From contig MFYT01000073.1 in NCBI GenBank assembly GCA_001789205.1, positions 47,452 to 111,451 of the forward strand: a stretch of 64,000 bases of DNA, in the 5' to 3' direction. The position numbers and the translations under genes are program-made. Of this stretch, positions 15,413 through 23,802 are shown one piece after another. The DNA comes from Candidatus Raymondbacteria bacterium RIFOXYA2_FULL_49_16 (lineage in GTDB: Bacteria; Fibrobacterota; OXYB2-FULL-49-7; XYB2-FULL-49-35). How positions within the stretch are numbered: the first letter of the stretch is position 1; the number at the start of each line of letters is the position of its first letter. The notes beneath the pieces were generated by a model. That model saw nothing but the letters and a program-made list of their open reading frames with translations. It did no database searches and was not told where the DNA came from.

Positions 15413-16057
15413 ATGGCTGGCATACGACCACATTTCTTGCTGATACTTGCCGTTTTTCTTGTCCTGGGAAACGCGGCCTTTTCCTTTGACAAATTCAAGA
15501 GCGAGGAGGAGGCGCAAAAGGAATTTGACGCAATGTACGGCGCGGACGGCAATGCCATTGACGAAAACGCCTATAAGATCACCACCGCGTTCAAGGAGGA
15601 CGAGTCTAATTCCATTCGGAAGTTCATCGAATACCTCATCAAGCATCCCAATGAGATCGTCTATGTCGTATGCGGATCGGGTGGCGCGCAGGAAGACGCG
15701 GCCTCGCTCATCAAGTCGTACATTGGCCGCATGCGCGGGTATACGGTTACGGGCGCAGAGACCGACGAGACCGGCATCTCCATTGTCCAGGACTACAAGA
15801 TGAAGATGAGCATGCTGCTCAATTACAAGTGCATCATATTCGGCAGTTCATCGAACAATAGTTTTATCAAAACCATGCAGGACCGTAAAGAAGTCCAGAT
15901 ATCAGACAATAAGGCCCAGTTCAAGCTTCTCAATAATCCCAACTCGCTCGTTATTGCCTGCACCAGGGACGACATGTTCGTGGAACTGGTGCGTGTACTC
16001 CTCCGGTCGTACGACACCTTTGACGACGACGTGTATAGCTATTTTTTCATCAATTAA
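15413..16057 (+). CDS. Secreted protein of unknown function
   Basis: The 214-residue product starts with a signal peptide (HFLLILAVFLVLGNAAFS, cleavage near residue 25). The mature part is mixed alpha/beta and well structured, with a stretch IVYVVCGSGGAQEDAASL that resembles a nucleotide-fold strand-loop-helix and another strand KCIIFGSSSNNS. No family recognised. Its stop overlaps the start of the glycosyltransferase by one base (TAATG), so the two are probably co-translated. It may be an envelope or periplasmic factor linked to glycan assembly (inference). The first Met gives the complete signal sequence. Confidence 0.7.
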   Translation: MAGIRPHFLLILAVFLVLGNAAFSFDKFKSEEEAQKEFDAMYGADGNAIDENAYKITTAFKEDESNSIRKFIEYLIKHPNEIVYVVCGSGGAQEDAASLIKSYIGRMRGYTVTGAETDETGISIVQDYKMKMSMLLNYKCIIFGSSSNNSFIKTMQDRKEVQISDNKAQFKLLNNPNSLVIACTRDDMFVELVRVLLRSYDTFDDDVYSYFFIN

Positions 16058-17052
16058 TGCCTCTGCCCCTTGTTTCAGTCGTCATGCCCGTTTTTAACGG
16101 CGCACCATTCCTGTCCCAGGCTGTTCTGAGCGTTCTGGCGCAAACAATACAGGACCTCGAATTGATTGTGGTTAATGACGGATCCATGGATACAAGCCTC
16201 GCTATTGCCCGGGATTTCACGGATTCCCGTGTACGCGTCATTGACCAGGTCCACCAGGGCGTGGACGCTGCCATGAACGCGGGGCTGGCCGCTGCGCAGG
16301 GCGGGTTTTTCGCGCGTATGGACTGCGATGATATCTCCGTGCCGGAACGGCTGTCCTCCCAGATTGAGTACTTCAGCAATTACCCTGTTGATCTCATCGG
16401 CGGCTGCGTACAAATGTTTTCAGAAACTAAAGAACTGGAGGAAGGCTTTTTAAAATACGCCTCGTGGCTCAATGGTTTACAGACGCATGATGAGATGGCG
16501 CAATCAATGTTCGTCGAAAACCCGTTGCCGTCGCCCACGCTTTTTATGCGAACGGAAACCGTACGCGGGCTCGGAGGATATGACGTGGGTGTGTATCCCG
16601 ATGATTATAACTTCACGTTGAAATGTTTCAGGGCGGGCCTCAGATTCGGCAAGGTCAATCAGACAGTTCTGCAATGGCGCGACCATGCGCAACGGCTTTC
16701 ACGCACAGCACCGGAATTGCGCGACCAGCGCTTTTTTAATCTCAAGGCGCGGTATTTTTTTGATATGAACGCGCATCAAAACAGGCCTCTTGTTATCTGG
16801 GGCATTGGGAGAAACGGCAAAAACCTGTGCAGAGTGTTCGGGAAAGCGGGGCGCAATATTGCGGGTTTTACCGCGCCGCCGGAGTATATAAAGGAAAAGA
16901 GCCTTTATGACCTTCCTGTACGGCCTTTTCATGAATATCCCGGGGCTTTTTTTATCATAGCAACTGCAGCAAAAGGCGCGCGGGAAGAGGCCATGGCCAT
17001 GCTCTCGGCGCGCGGTTTGGCAAAGACGCGGGATTTTATGGCGTTTTGTTGA
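16057..17052 (+). CDS. GT2 glycosyltransferase with C-terminal Rossmann-like domain
   Basis: The 331-residue protein has a family 2 glycosyltransferase A-fold at residues 1-230: SVVMPVFNGAPFL, VVNDGSMD (38-45) and the metal/nucleotide motif MDCDD (88-92), then the acceptor-side GGYDVGVYPDDYNF. The last 90 residues form a small Rossmann-like domain starting with LVIWGIGRNGKNLCR. Such tails are seen in some surface-polysaccharide transferases. It uses a nucleotide sugar to build a cell-surface glycan; substrate unknown. It directly follows the secreted protein with a one-base overlap. Confidence 0.88.
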   Translation: MPLPLVSVVMPVFNGAPFLSQAVLSVLAQTIQDLELIVVNDGSMDTSLAIARDFTDSRVRVIDQVHQGVDAAMNAGLAAAQGGFFARMDCDDISVPERLSSQIEYFSNYPVDLIGGCVQMFSETKELEEGFLKYASWLNGLQTHDEMAQSMFVENPLPSPTLFMRTETVRGLGGYDVGVYPDDYNFTLKCFRAGLRFGKVNQTVLQWRDHAQRLSRTAPELRDQRFFNLKARYFFDMNAHQNRPLVIWGIGRNGKNLCRVFGKAGRNIAGFTAPPEYIKEKSLYDLPVRPFHEYPGAFFIIATAAKGAREEAMAMLSARGLAKTRDFMAFC

Positions 17053-17080
17053 ATACTTTTATTCTTCTTGGTCCAAAATA

Positions 17081-17090
17081 GTATATTTCT
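17081..17090 (+). promoter_or_regulatory. Candidate -10 region of the CsgG-like operon
   Basis: The 10-mer GTATATTTCT is identical to the one before lptF and ends 7 nt before the start codon at 17098. No Shine-Dalgarno sequence intervenes, so the transcript may be leaderless. Confidence 0.4.
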
Positions 17091-17097
17091 TTGAGTA

Positions 17098-17772
17098 ATG
17101 AATGCGTTTATTCCTGTAGTGCTTTTCCCTCTTTTTGTCTTTGCGCAACAACTCACCGTCGGCGTCATGCCCTTTGCCAACAACAGCCTTGCCGACCGCG
17201 AGGCCATGCAGCCCTTGTGCAAGGGGCTTGCTGATATGATGACCACGGAGATGGGAAAAATAAAAAGCATCACGGTGATCGAGCGCGCCAACCTGGAGAA
17301 GGTGATAGCTGAAATGGGCCTGGCCCAGGCAGGACTGGTCGACGAGGCCAGCGCTGCCCAGGCGGGCAAGCTGCTGGGGGCCGACATCCTGTTGCTGGGA
17401 GGGTTCAACAACAGCTTCGGGGGTGAAATCCGCATAGACGCCCGGCTTGTCAAAGTCGAGACCGGCGAGATGGTAAAAGCCGAAGAGATCACGGGCAGCA
17501 CGAAAAAGCTTTTCAAGCTCCTGAAAAAATTGTCGTTTAAAATGGCCGGGAATCTTGATCTCAAACTTACCAAAGACGAAAAAAAGGCGCTCGACAACCT
17601 GGACAACGAGGACTTTGAGGCGTTGATGTGCTATTCAAAAGGCCTTGAGGCTGAAGACGCGGCTGATTATGCTCTTGCTGCGCAGATGTACCGCAAGGCG
17701 CTTTCACTGAACAGTTCGTACGCAAAGGCCGCTGAGCGCCTTGCCATTGTTGAACGGAAAAAACTGAAATGA
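17098..17772 (+). CDS. CsgG/FlgO-like secreted protein with TPR tail
   Basis: The 224-residue protein has a short signal peptide ending near FAQ (17-18), then a CsgG/FlgO/TolB-N-like fold: VGVMPFANNSLAD, a helix LADMMTTEMGKIKSITVIER, and the typical KLLGADILLLGGF strand. These domains occur in curli-type secretion proteins and flagellar FlgO. The C-terminal 50 residues look like one TPR (ALMCYSKGLEAEDAADY.. to AAERLAIVER). No lipobox Cys is seen at the cleavage site, unlike CsgG itself. It is first in a plus-strand set of four envelope genes. Confidence 0.75.
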   Translation: MNAFIPVVLFPLFVFAQQLTVGVMPFANNSLADREAMQPLCKGLADMMTTEMGKIKSITVIERANLEKVIAEMGLAQAGLVDEASAAQAGKLLGADILLLGGFNNSFGGEIRIDARLVKVETGEMVKAEEITGSTKKLFKLLKKLSFKMAGNLDLKLTKDEKKALDNLDNEDFEALMCYSKGLEAEDAADYALAAQMYRKALSLNSSYAKAAERLAIVERKKLK

Positions 17773-17789
17773 TCATAAGGAGTCTTATC

Positions 17790-19373
17790 ATGAAGCATTT
17801 TTTTATTACCGCGTCGTTCCTCCTCCTGGCATGTCCGTTAATGGCTCAGGATGTCCAGGATATCGACGATCAGACGCCGGTAACGGTCCAGGAACCAGAG
17901 GCCGCGCCCGATGACGAGGGCCAGGCGCCTGCGGGGGAAACGTCAGCGCCCGCGACGGTGCCAGCGCCTAAGACCGGAAACGCGCAACCTGGTGCGCAAA
18001 CTGAGGCGGACATCATGCCGCTTATGAAAACAGTCAAGTCAAATTTCGCCAAGGGCGCCTACGAAGCCGCGGACAAGGCGGTTGCCATGGCGCTGGGGAT
18101 AAAATCTGACGATTTCGAGGCCGTGAAGTACAAGGCCATGATCGCTTTTAAGACCGGCAATCTCGACGTTTCACGGCAGTATTGCGACTTGGCCCAGACC
18201 GCAAAGGTCTCTGACGCTGAGTTGAATTTTTACCACGGCGCCCTGCTCGAGAAAATGGGCGATTATATGGGAGCCGAGGAAAAATTTCTCACCTATGGCG
18301 AATTTAACGCCTTCAATCCATATCGGAAGCGGTTGGAACAGGCAGCGGACTATGTGCACGAAAAGGCGGCCCGCCAGCGCGCCCAGAAGTCCCTGACCAA
18401 CGAACAGGTCTTTACCCTCACACCCGAGGATTCCCTGAATGTGGCTGTGGTCAATTTCGCCAACATCGGCACGGCCAAGGACCTTGATCCATTGCAAAAG
18501 GGCCTGGCTGAAATGATCGCCACAGACCTTTCGCAGGTGGAGCGCCTTACGGTCATTGAACGGTCGCAGATGCAGGCGCTTGTCGATGAAATGGGCCTTT
18601 CCATGACCGGTCTTTTGGAACAGCAGAACGCTGACCGCATGGGCAAGCTGCTGCGCGCTTCCAAGGTGGTTAATGGTTCATTCACTAGCGTCGACGGCGT
18701 GGCGCTCAGGGTTGACGCGGCTGTTGCGGATGCTAAGAACGGCGGCGTGGAACCAGTGCAGGGCGTTGAAGGAACGCTCAAAGATTTTTTCAAATTAGAG
18801 AAAGACATTGTCTTCAAAATCGTGAAGGAGCTGGGCATTGTGGTTACGGACAAGGAGCGCAAGAAGATCGAAGTGGTGCCTACTGAGAACGTACTGGCTT
18901 TTCTCGCTTATTGCAGGGGAATCGACGCGGAAGACCGGGGCGATTTTTCAGCTGCCATGGGGTTTTACGCCCAAGCGTTGCAGGCTGACCCCAAGTTCAG
19001 AGGCGCCCAGACTGCGCAGGCTCAGGCAACTTCCAATGCCGAATACCAGAAGGCAGCGGACCTTACCCTGGCCGGTTCAGGACAGCGTATGACCGCTAGC
19101 GAATTTACCACCCCGGTATTTACCGTTGGCGCTGTCACGTTTTCCGCGCGGGGCGTGACCTCGCTGTATACCATCAATTCAGTCAACGCGTCCTTTATGC
19201 CCGAGGCTGTTGTGGCAGTATCAACCGCGCAGCAGGCAATCAAGAGCTTTACCATGCCGCAAAGCAGCGGAACAATCGAACGCAGCTCCTTTGTCGAGAT
19301 CTTCAACTTCGGATTCGGCGGCGGGGGTAAGAGCGTTGAGGTGCGCGCTCCCATTCCCGATGACGTCCACTAG
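17790..19373 (+). CDS. Larger CsgG/FlgO-like protein with TPR segments
   Basis: The start is ATG 17790, behind ATAAGGAG; an earlier in-frame ATG at 17769 lacks this. The product has 527 residues: a signal peptide (to about AQD, residue 20), a Pro/Ala/Glu-rich low-complexity linker (25-70), TPR-like helices (75-190), then a CsgG/FlgO-like domain (about 215-330) that parallels the upstream gene: VAVVNFANIGTAKD, ATDLSQVERLTVIERSQMQ, EMGLSMTGLLEQ. After it another TPR (AYCRGIDAEDRGDFSAAMG) and a beta-rich C-terminal 110 residues. The two genes look like tandem paralogues. Probably periplasmic or outer-membrane associated. Confidence 0.75.
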   Translation: MKHFFITASFLLLACPLMAQDVQDIDDQTPVTVQEPEAAPDDEGQAPAGETSAPATVPAPKTGNAQPGAQTEADIMPLMKTVKSNFAKGAYEAADKAVAMALGIKSDDFEAVKYKAMIAFKTGNLDVSRQYCDLAQTAKVSDAELNFYHGALLEKMGDYMGAEEKFLTYGEFNAFNPYRKRLEQAADYVHEKAARQRAQKSLTNEQVFTLTPEDSLNVAVVNFANIGTAKDLDPLQKGLAEMIATDLSQVERLTVIERSQMQALVDEMGLSMTGLLEQQNADRMGKLLRASKVVNGSFTSVDGVALRVDAAVADAKNGGVEPVQGVEGTLKDFFKLEKDIVFKIVKELGIVVTDKERKKIEVVPTENVLAFLAYCRGIDAEDRGDFSAAMGFYAQALQADPKFRGAQTAQAQATSNAEYQKAADLTLAGSGQRMTASEFTTPVFTVGAVTFSARGVTSLYTINSVNASFMPEAVVAVSTAQQAIKSFTMPQSSGTIERSSFVEIFNFGFGGGGKSVEVRAPIPDDVH

Positions 19374-19383
19374 GAGAACACCG

Positions 19384-20484
19384 ATGAAAAAAAACACGAC
19401 TATTATTTTATTTCTGATCGCCGTAACCTGCGGAAGCGTTGTCGCGCAACGTACTGATTTTATCCGCGACCGTAACTTCGAAGGCGGGCTGTATGCGAAA
19501 ACCGCGTGGGTGGGCGGCGGCAATGCCACGCTCATCGCGCTGCCCATGGTCTATTCCATGGCCTATACCGAGGACCTTTCATTCGACGCGGTTACTATTC
19601 CGGCCTTTGCGTTTTCGAGCCCCAGCAATTCGAGCGTTCTGCGGCTGTCCAATACCAAGCTCAGGGCAACCTATGTCTGGAACAACATCCTGATCGCCAC
19701 GTTTGGAGCAAAGGTGCCCACGGGCCTCAATGGGTTCGATGAATCGCAGTTGGGAACAGCCGGAAGCATTGCCACGCGCCAGCTGGGGTTCAGGAACGCC
19801 AATCTGTTCAATACCTGCGACATTATGGCGGGTGTTTCATCGAGCCTGCCTTTCAAAGACGCGGGTCCGGGCGACCTTTCGCTGGGCCTGGGCCTCTCAT
19901 ATTTGTATAAGATACCCTACCAGCCTGTTGCAGGGGCTGATGTCTGGTTTAGCCCAGCCAGCGAGTTCAATATCTCCCTTGCGGGTGAATATGTCTTCCT
20001 CGCGGCAGCACGCCAGATTACTTTGCTTGCTGACCTTGGCTTTACGGTGTATGGGGCGGACGAGTATGGCGAAACCGACCCGGTTGAAGTGGGGGCCAAA
20101 TTCAATTGGGCGCTGTTTGGTGCCACGGAAATGGTTCCCGGACTGCCGGCCAGCGTGCGTCTGGCCAATTACAAGAAGGGCGCAAACACACAGGGTCGCA
20201 TTGGGGAAACCAACAAAGAGGCAAGTGATCTGATAATTACTCTGAAGCACGGTCTGCCTCTTTTAATTAACAGCGCGCCCTATGGCATGCTGTCGCTGGG
20301 GACCTATTCGGGCGGTGGTAATAATTTCGGAGACGCGTTGGTCACCACAATTGGGGGCGGCGTGTCTCCGCGATTGTCCGAGCATCTGTTTGCCAATGGT
20401 GAAGTTGGTATTGACCTTGGCGAACTCGGAGGAGACTTTGTCTTTGGCATGGAAGTGTACGGAAAAATCCAGTACAAGTTCTAA
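19384..20484 (+). CDS. Outer-membrane beta-barrel-like protein
   Basis: From ATG 19384 (short GAGAACACCG leader) the product has 366 residues, with a signal peptide ending near VVAQ (residue 20) and then repeated amphipathic beta strands with aromatic ends and Gly-rich turns, finishing with Lys-Ile-Gln-Tyr-Lys-Phe, a terminal Phe typical of outer-membrane barrels. No named family recognised. It follows the two CsgG-like genes by 10 nt and precedes a lipoprotein by 16 nt, so the four are likely co-expressed as an outer-membrane assembly. Confidence 0.7.
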   Translation: MKKNTTIILFLIAVTCGSVVAQRTDFIRDRNFEGGLYAKTAWVGGGNATLIALPMVYSMAYTEDLSFDAVTIPAFAFSSPSNSSVLRLSNTKLRATYVWNNILIATFGAKVPTGLNGFDESQLGTAGSIATRQLGFRNANLFNTCDIMAGVSSSLPFKDAGPGDLSLGLGLSYLYKIPYQPVAGADVWFSPASEFNISLAGEYVFLAAARQITLLADLGFTVYGADEYGETDPVEVGAKFNWALFGATEMVPGLPASVRLANYKKGANTQGRIGETNKEASDLIITLKHGLPLLINSAPYGMLSLGTYSGGGNNFGDALVTTIGGGVSPRLSEHLFANGEVGIDLGELGGDFVFGMEVYGKIQYKF

Positions 20485-20500
20485 GGAACAGGAGAAAAAC

Positions 20501-21319
20501 ATGAAATATATCATACCTGTGCTGTGTGTTGCTGCTGTCACGCTGTTTTATTGTTCAAAAAGTCCGGTCAATCCGGAGCAGAGTGCGGCCCAGGGAACAA
20601 AACGGATATCGATCAATTCCAACCAATTGTTTTCGGGCCATGCAAGCGTGATTCCGGAAATGCGGCAATTCGATTCGCTGAAAGCCCTGTTTTCAAAAAC
20701 GCCTGATACAACGCCTTCTGCCAGGAAAGCCCAGGCACTCATCAATTTTTCCGAAGCAAAGGTTATCGTTTTTCGATATGATTATGATTATTTTCATACT
20801 GCCGCATGGTATACGCCGTGTGATTTTACCAGGGCCACGGTGGAGGCTTTTCAGGGGGTGGATCCAACGAATTGGGACGAGGTTATCGGGGCAATACGGC
20901 AGGTGTGTGTTGGTAGTATCATGGATGTTGTGTATACCGGTGATATGGCAAAAGACGGTAATTATGTAACCGGGAATGTCGAGGTCAGACCCGGCGCCAA
21001 TCTGGTGGTGGTGGGATTTATCCAGGACAATAAACTGATCTGGACCCAGCAGAGGGAGTATTACTATTTCCCCGATGAATGGAAAGACATGATGGAACCC
21101 TACTGCCACGGAGATTGTGTGCTCGATGGATGGATGTACGATTGGTCAGATGAACAATATATAACTAGGCAAGTGACTGATATGTACAATCCCATGACGC
21201 CGTCTTTCCCTCCATTTGATACATATCAATTTCCCGGGGTATTCGGGCCATTCAAAACAAATATGACGCAGGCTTTTTCTGACGCTGTCTGTTCGGGATT
21301 GGCCTTTATCTGGTTTTAG
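20501..21319 (+). CDS. Lipoprotein of unknown function
   Basis: The start ATG 20501 follows AGGAACAGGAG. The 272-residue product has a signal with a lipobox Leu-Phe-Tyr-Cys (Cys near residue 18). The mature part is rich in aromatic residues and ends in a Trp-Phe pair. A region DNKLIWTQQREYYYFPDEW suggests a beta-sheet binding surface. I recognise no domain. As the last gene of the CsgG-like set it could be the lipid-anchored member of that assembly. Confidence 0.7.
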   Translation: MKYIIPVLCVAAVTLFYCSKSPVNPEQSAAQGTKRISINSNQLFSGHASVIPEMRQFDSLKALFSKTPDTTPSARKAQALINFSEAKVIVFRYDYDYFHTAAWYTPCDFTRATVEAFQGVDPTNWDEVIGAIRQVCVGSIMDVVYTGDMAKDGNYVTGNVEVRPGANLVVVGFIQDNKLIWTQQREYYYFPDEWKDMMEPYCHGDCVLDGWMYDWSDEQYITRQVTDMYNPMTPSFPPFDTYQFPGVFGPFKTNMTQAFSDAVCSGLAFIWF

Positions 21320-21328
21320 ACAATATGA

Positions 21329-21499
21329 TCAGACTCTGACCATTGCCGATTCTCTGTCATTGTAGGTCAGCACCACTTCAATGTCCGCGTCTGGCCGTTC
21401 CCTCACCATATTCCTCATGGCTGCATGAGCGATTTTACTCAGAGCTTTTTTTTTCAATAAATGCGCCCGTTCGCGAATGCGTTGTTTGCAAATCTTGTA
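21329..21499 (-). pseudogene. Decayed 3' fragment of an MBL-fold hydrolase gene
   Basis: Read on the minus strand, 57 codons ending in TGA at 21331-21329 give a peptide whose first part (KQRIRERAHL) matches the region near residue 185 of the intact MBL-fold gene at 22993-23784, and whose end (EVVLTYNDRES) matches that protein's C-terminus (EITLTYRDKES). About 30 residues in between are missing, and an in-frame TAA lies four codons upstream, so only a remnant survives. It indicates a past duplication, with the regulator/nucleotidyltransferase pair now between the two copies. Confidence 0.75.
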
Positions 21500-21660
21500 T
21501 TTATCGGATTAGGCTTATAGCTTTCTCAAGCTGGGCATCTATTCTATTACTAATCGCAACTGAACCATATGGAACAGGGATATCAGGGGAAAATCCGATT
21601 TTTTAATAGATTTTGCCATTTCGAATTGATGAAAATGTGTATGCGGTCTAACCTTCAACT

Positions 21661-22380
21661 TCATACAGGCAGCGCAGCGAGAAACAGCCTGCTCTTTTCC
21701 GTTAATGAAAGCACATTCACATGGCCTATACGCTCGCATGCCACAAGGCCATTCCGTGTCAAACGAAGCGCTTCGGCATAAACAGGCTGGTATGAGAGAT
21801 TTATCGCCTGCGCGGCTGCGCGAATACTTGTATGCGCATGCTGAGAGAGCCAGAACAGAAGATCTGAACGTATTGAGGGGCCAAACGCTGCCCGAAATGC
21901 GAGATTTTTGTTTCTCTGAAGCACTGTCTTGGACGTCTCAATCGCATCGTCCATTAATCTGATCGTTGAAGAGAATAGCCCCCAAGCCTTAAAGTCGTCG
22001 AGAGCATTGTCCTTTTCATGCTGCGCTGTGACATTCATGGCAGCCATGGAATGGAAGAGAATTTCCGGTTCGGGCTTTGGCTTGCATTTTTTTATGATAT
22101 TGTTCAGCTTTTTGTCAGCGTTGTTTTTAATTGCAATGGAAAGCACAGCACCTAACACTGCGATATCCGCTTCAGGAAGCATGCGAACCAGGCGTGCGCT
22201 GTTCAAGAGGTCCGCGAATTGAACAATCCAGGTAAGCATGGCCCATAGAAGACGGGTCTCGTTGCGTCCTGCATACGTAGTCTCAACAATGAGCTTTTCC
22301 GGATCAACGTCTTCCGGATATGGTTCAGTGCCAAACCTGATACCGAGTTTGCACCAAGAGGCGCGAAGAATGTCAGACAA
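21661..22380 (-). CDS. Unknown protein paired with a nucleotidyltransferase-like gene
   Basis: The 239-residue protein is mostly alpha-helical. Its C-terminal part (from about 170: RSDLLFWLSQHAHTSIRAAAQAINLSYQPVYAEALRL) reads as a winged helix-turn-helix, so it may bind DNA. The start overlaps the end of the upstream gene by 8 nt. The pair of a winged-helix protein and a nucleotidyltransferase-fold protein resembles AbiE-type or DUF6036-type toxin-antitoxin modules, but I cannot assign the family with certainty. Base composition is somewhat more AT-rich than the neighbouring housekeeping genes, consistent with transfer. Confidence 0.6.
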   Translation of the reverse strand: MSDILRASWCKLGIRFGTEPYPEDVDPEKLIVETTYAGRNETRLLWAMLTWIVQFADLLNSARLVRMLPEADIAVLGAVLSIAIKNNADKKLNNIIKKCKPKPEPEILFHSMAAMNVTAQHEKDNALDDFKAWGLFSSTIRLMDDAIETSKTVLQRNKNLAFRAAFGPSIRSDLLFWLSQHAHTSIRAAAQAINLSYQPVYAEALRLTRNGLVACERIGHVNVLSLTEKSRLFLAALPV

Positions 22381-22897
22381 GGCCTTTCTCCTTTAAATAC
22401 AGTTCTATTCTATGGGCTGTCTTTGCATCAAACCTGGAGATCTTGTCTATGGCACTTGTAATGGTGGGGATGTCCTTGGTTTCAGGTTTCAGAAATACAA
22501 TGTCTTCGATATCTTCGGGTCTGAAGGCAGCAAGTTTCATTATGATGAGGTCTACCCTGGATAATGCATACACTTTGATATGCTTAAAAGTGGCCTTCAG
22601 CCGGATCAGACGATCTCTGAAATCGTCAGGGAGATAATCGATGTATCCTTTTGCGCCATCGTTAATCCATTTTTCCGGAAGCCCGTGTTTATTTGCAAGC
22701 GATATAATGTGTTTTGAGAGTTGGGCAACAGGCGGTTCTCCGGCAAGAATATTTATATCCAAAGTGTCACGTTCAAGGCCATGTACTAGAATGCCAGCAG
22801 CGCCACCGCAAACAATAATTTGGGTTTGTATGGAAAGAGTCTGATCCAGTTCTCTAAGCAGAGAGACTATGCCTTCTTTTCCAAACTTTGTGTTCAT
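22373..22897 (-). CDS. Nucleotidyltransferase-fold (DUF6036-like) protein
   Basis: From ATG 22897 the product has 174 residues. A GTG start 75 nt upstream would add an implausible Leu/Ile-rich membrane segment encoded by the AT-rich leader. The protein begins with a helix, then IQTQIIVCGGAAGILVHGLERDTLDINIL: a GG motif and an Asp-x-Asn pair in place of the DxD of classic nucleotidyltransferases. The rest (DLIIMKLAAFRPEDIEDIVFL) matches the DUF6036/AbiEii-like family, where a Lys-Leu-x-Ala and Asp-x-x-Asp pattern is typical. It overlaps the helical partner gene by 8 nt. An 8-bp palindrome at 22929-22946 could be its operator. Confidence 0.65.
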   Translation of the reverse strand: MNTKFGKEGIVSLLRELDQTLSIQTQIIVCGGAAGILVHGLERDTLDINILAGEPPVAQLSKHIISLANKHGLPEKWINDGAKGYIDYLPDDFRDRLIRLKATFKHIKVYALSRVDLIIMKLAAFRPEDIEDIVFLKPETKDIPTITSAIDKISRFDAKTAHRIELYLKEKGLV

Positions 22898-22928
22898 GGT
22901 ATATAAAATATAAATAAATAATGAATAA

Positions 22929-22946
22929 AGCAATATCAATATTGCT
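22929..22946. promoter_or_regulatory. Perfect 8-bp palindrome upstream of the nucleotidyltransferase pair
   Basis: AGCAATAT and ATATTGCT are perfect inverted arms around a 2-nt centre (CA). The palindrome sits 31 nt before the ATG at 22897 in the AT-rich gap after the MBL-fold gene, as expected of an autoregulatory operator. Function inferred from position only. Confidence 0.4.
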
Positions 22947-22992
22947 ATAAGCAATAATAATATGCCAAGCACTCACTCATTCGCAGCTAGGA

Positions 22993-23784
22993 TTACAATG
23001 CTATTTTCTTCGATTCTTTATCTCTATAGGTCAGGGTAATCTCAATTTCATCCCGCATGCAGAGTTTTAACGTTTCCTTCATTTCTTTTTGCGCCAATTC
23101 AGGTTTGTTACATTCTGTGCTGATATGCGCCAGCACAATGGCGCGCGGCATGCGGCTGCTTAACGACAGCACGGTCCGTATGAAATCACAGCTTTTTTCA
23201 TTGGATAAATGCGCGCGTTCGCGTATGCGCTGTTTGAGATAATACGGCCGTCCGCTGTTTTCGAGCATGATTGGATCGTGGTTTGATTCAATGACAATCA
23301 GGTCAGAATCGCGGAACCTCTCGGCCATGGCATGGGGCGCCTCGACCAGGTCAGTCGCGTAGGCGATTTTTTTGTTTCCGCACTGCACGGTAAACCCATA
23401 ACAACCGCCTTCTGAATCATGGGAAACTTCAAAGGGCGCAATTCTGAAAGGGCCTGCTTCAAAGGGCTGGGTCATAAAAAGCCGGACAGTGGCATTGCCT
23501 TTGGCCATTGCGGGCAGGGAAGCTTCGTAATACCCGGCGATTGCCGCGTTGCCGAACAGCAGGGGAACGCCGTTGGAGCGGAAAAAATTGCAGCAGGCAT
23601 TGGAAAGGTGGTCTCTGTGGCCGTGGGTAATAAGCGCCGCGTCAAGTGTCAGATCATTTTTCTCAAGGTGCTGCTTTAAAAGGCCCACGGGTATGCCCGC
23701 GTCAATGACCAGGCAGCCAGTCGCGTTCCAGAGCAGCGTGCAATTCCCGGCACTGGAGGAGCGGACAACCTGAAGGTACAGCAT
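22993..23784 (-). CDS. MBL-fold metallo-hydrolase, YycJ/WalJ-like
   Basis: The 263-residue protein is a metallo-beta-lactamase-fold hydrolase. It has SSSAGNCTLL, the Asp of VIDAG, the zinc motif ITHGHRDH (53-60), a second His region FEVSHDSEG and the AYATDLVE motif, with a late His in VLAHIST. This order matches the YycJ/WalJ group, proposed exonuclease or RNase-Z-like enzymes. A decayed copy of its 3' end is at 21329-21499. The following gene on the same strand starts after 95 nt of AT-rich sequence, so it is probably separate. Confidence 0.85.
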   Translation of the reverse strand: MLYLQVVRSSSAGNCTLLWNATGCLVIDAGIPVGLLKQHLEKNDLTLDAALITHGHRDHLSNACCNFFRSNGVPLLFGNAAIAGYYEASLPAMAKGNATVRLFMTQPFEAGPFRIAPFEVSHDSEGGCYGFTVQCGNKKIAYATDLVEAPHAMAERFRDSDLIVIESNHDPIMLENSGRPYYLKQRIRERAHLSNEKSCDFIRTVLSLSSRMPRAIVLAHISTECNKPELAQKEMKETLKLCMRDEIEITLTYRDKESKKIAL

Positions 23785-23802
23785 GAAGAGTGGGCCGCTG
23801 TT

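Noticed and set aside
22898..22972. GTG-started N-terminal extension of the nucleotidyltransferase gene with a membrane segment
   Set aside because: The Leu/Ile-rich segment comes from the AT-rich promoter area and covers a perfect palindrome; the ATG at 22897 fits the family start.
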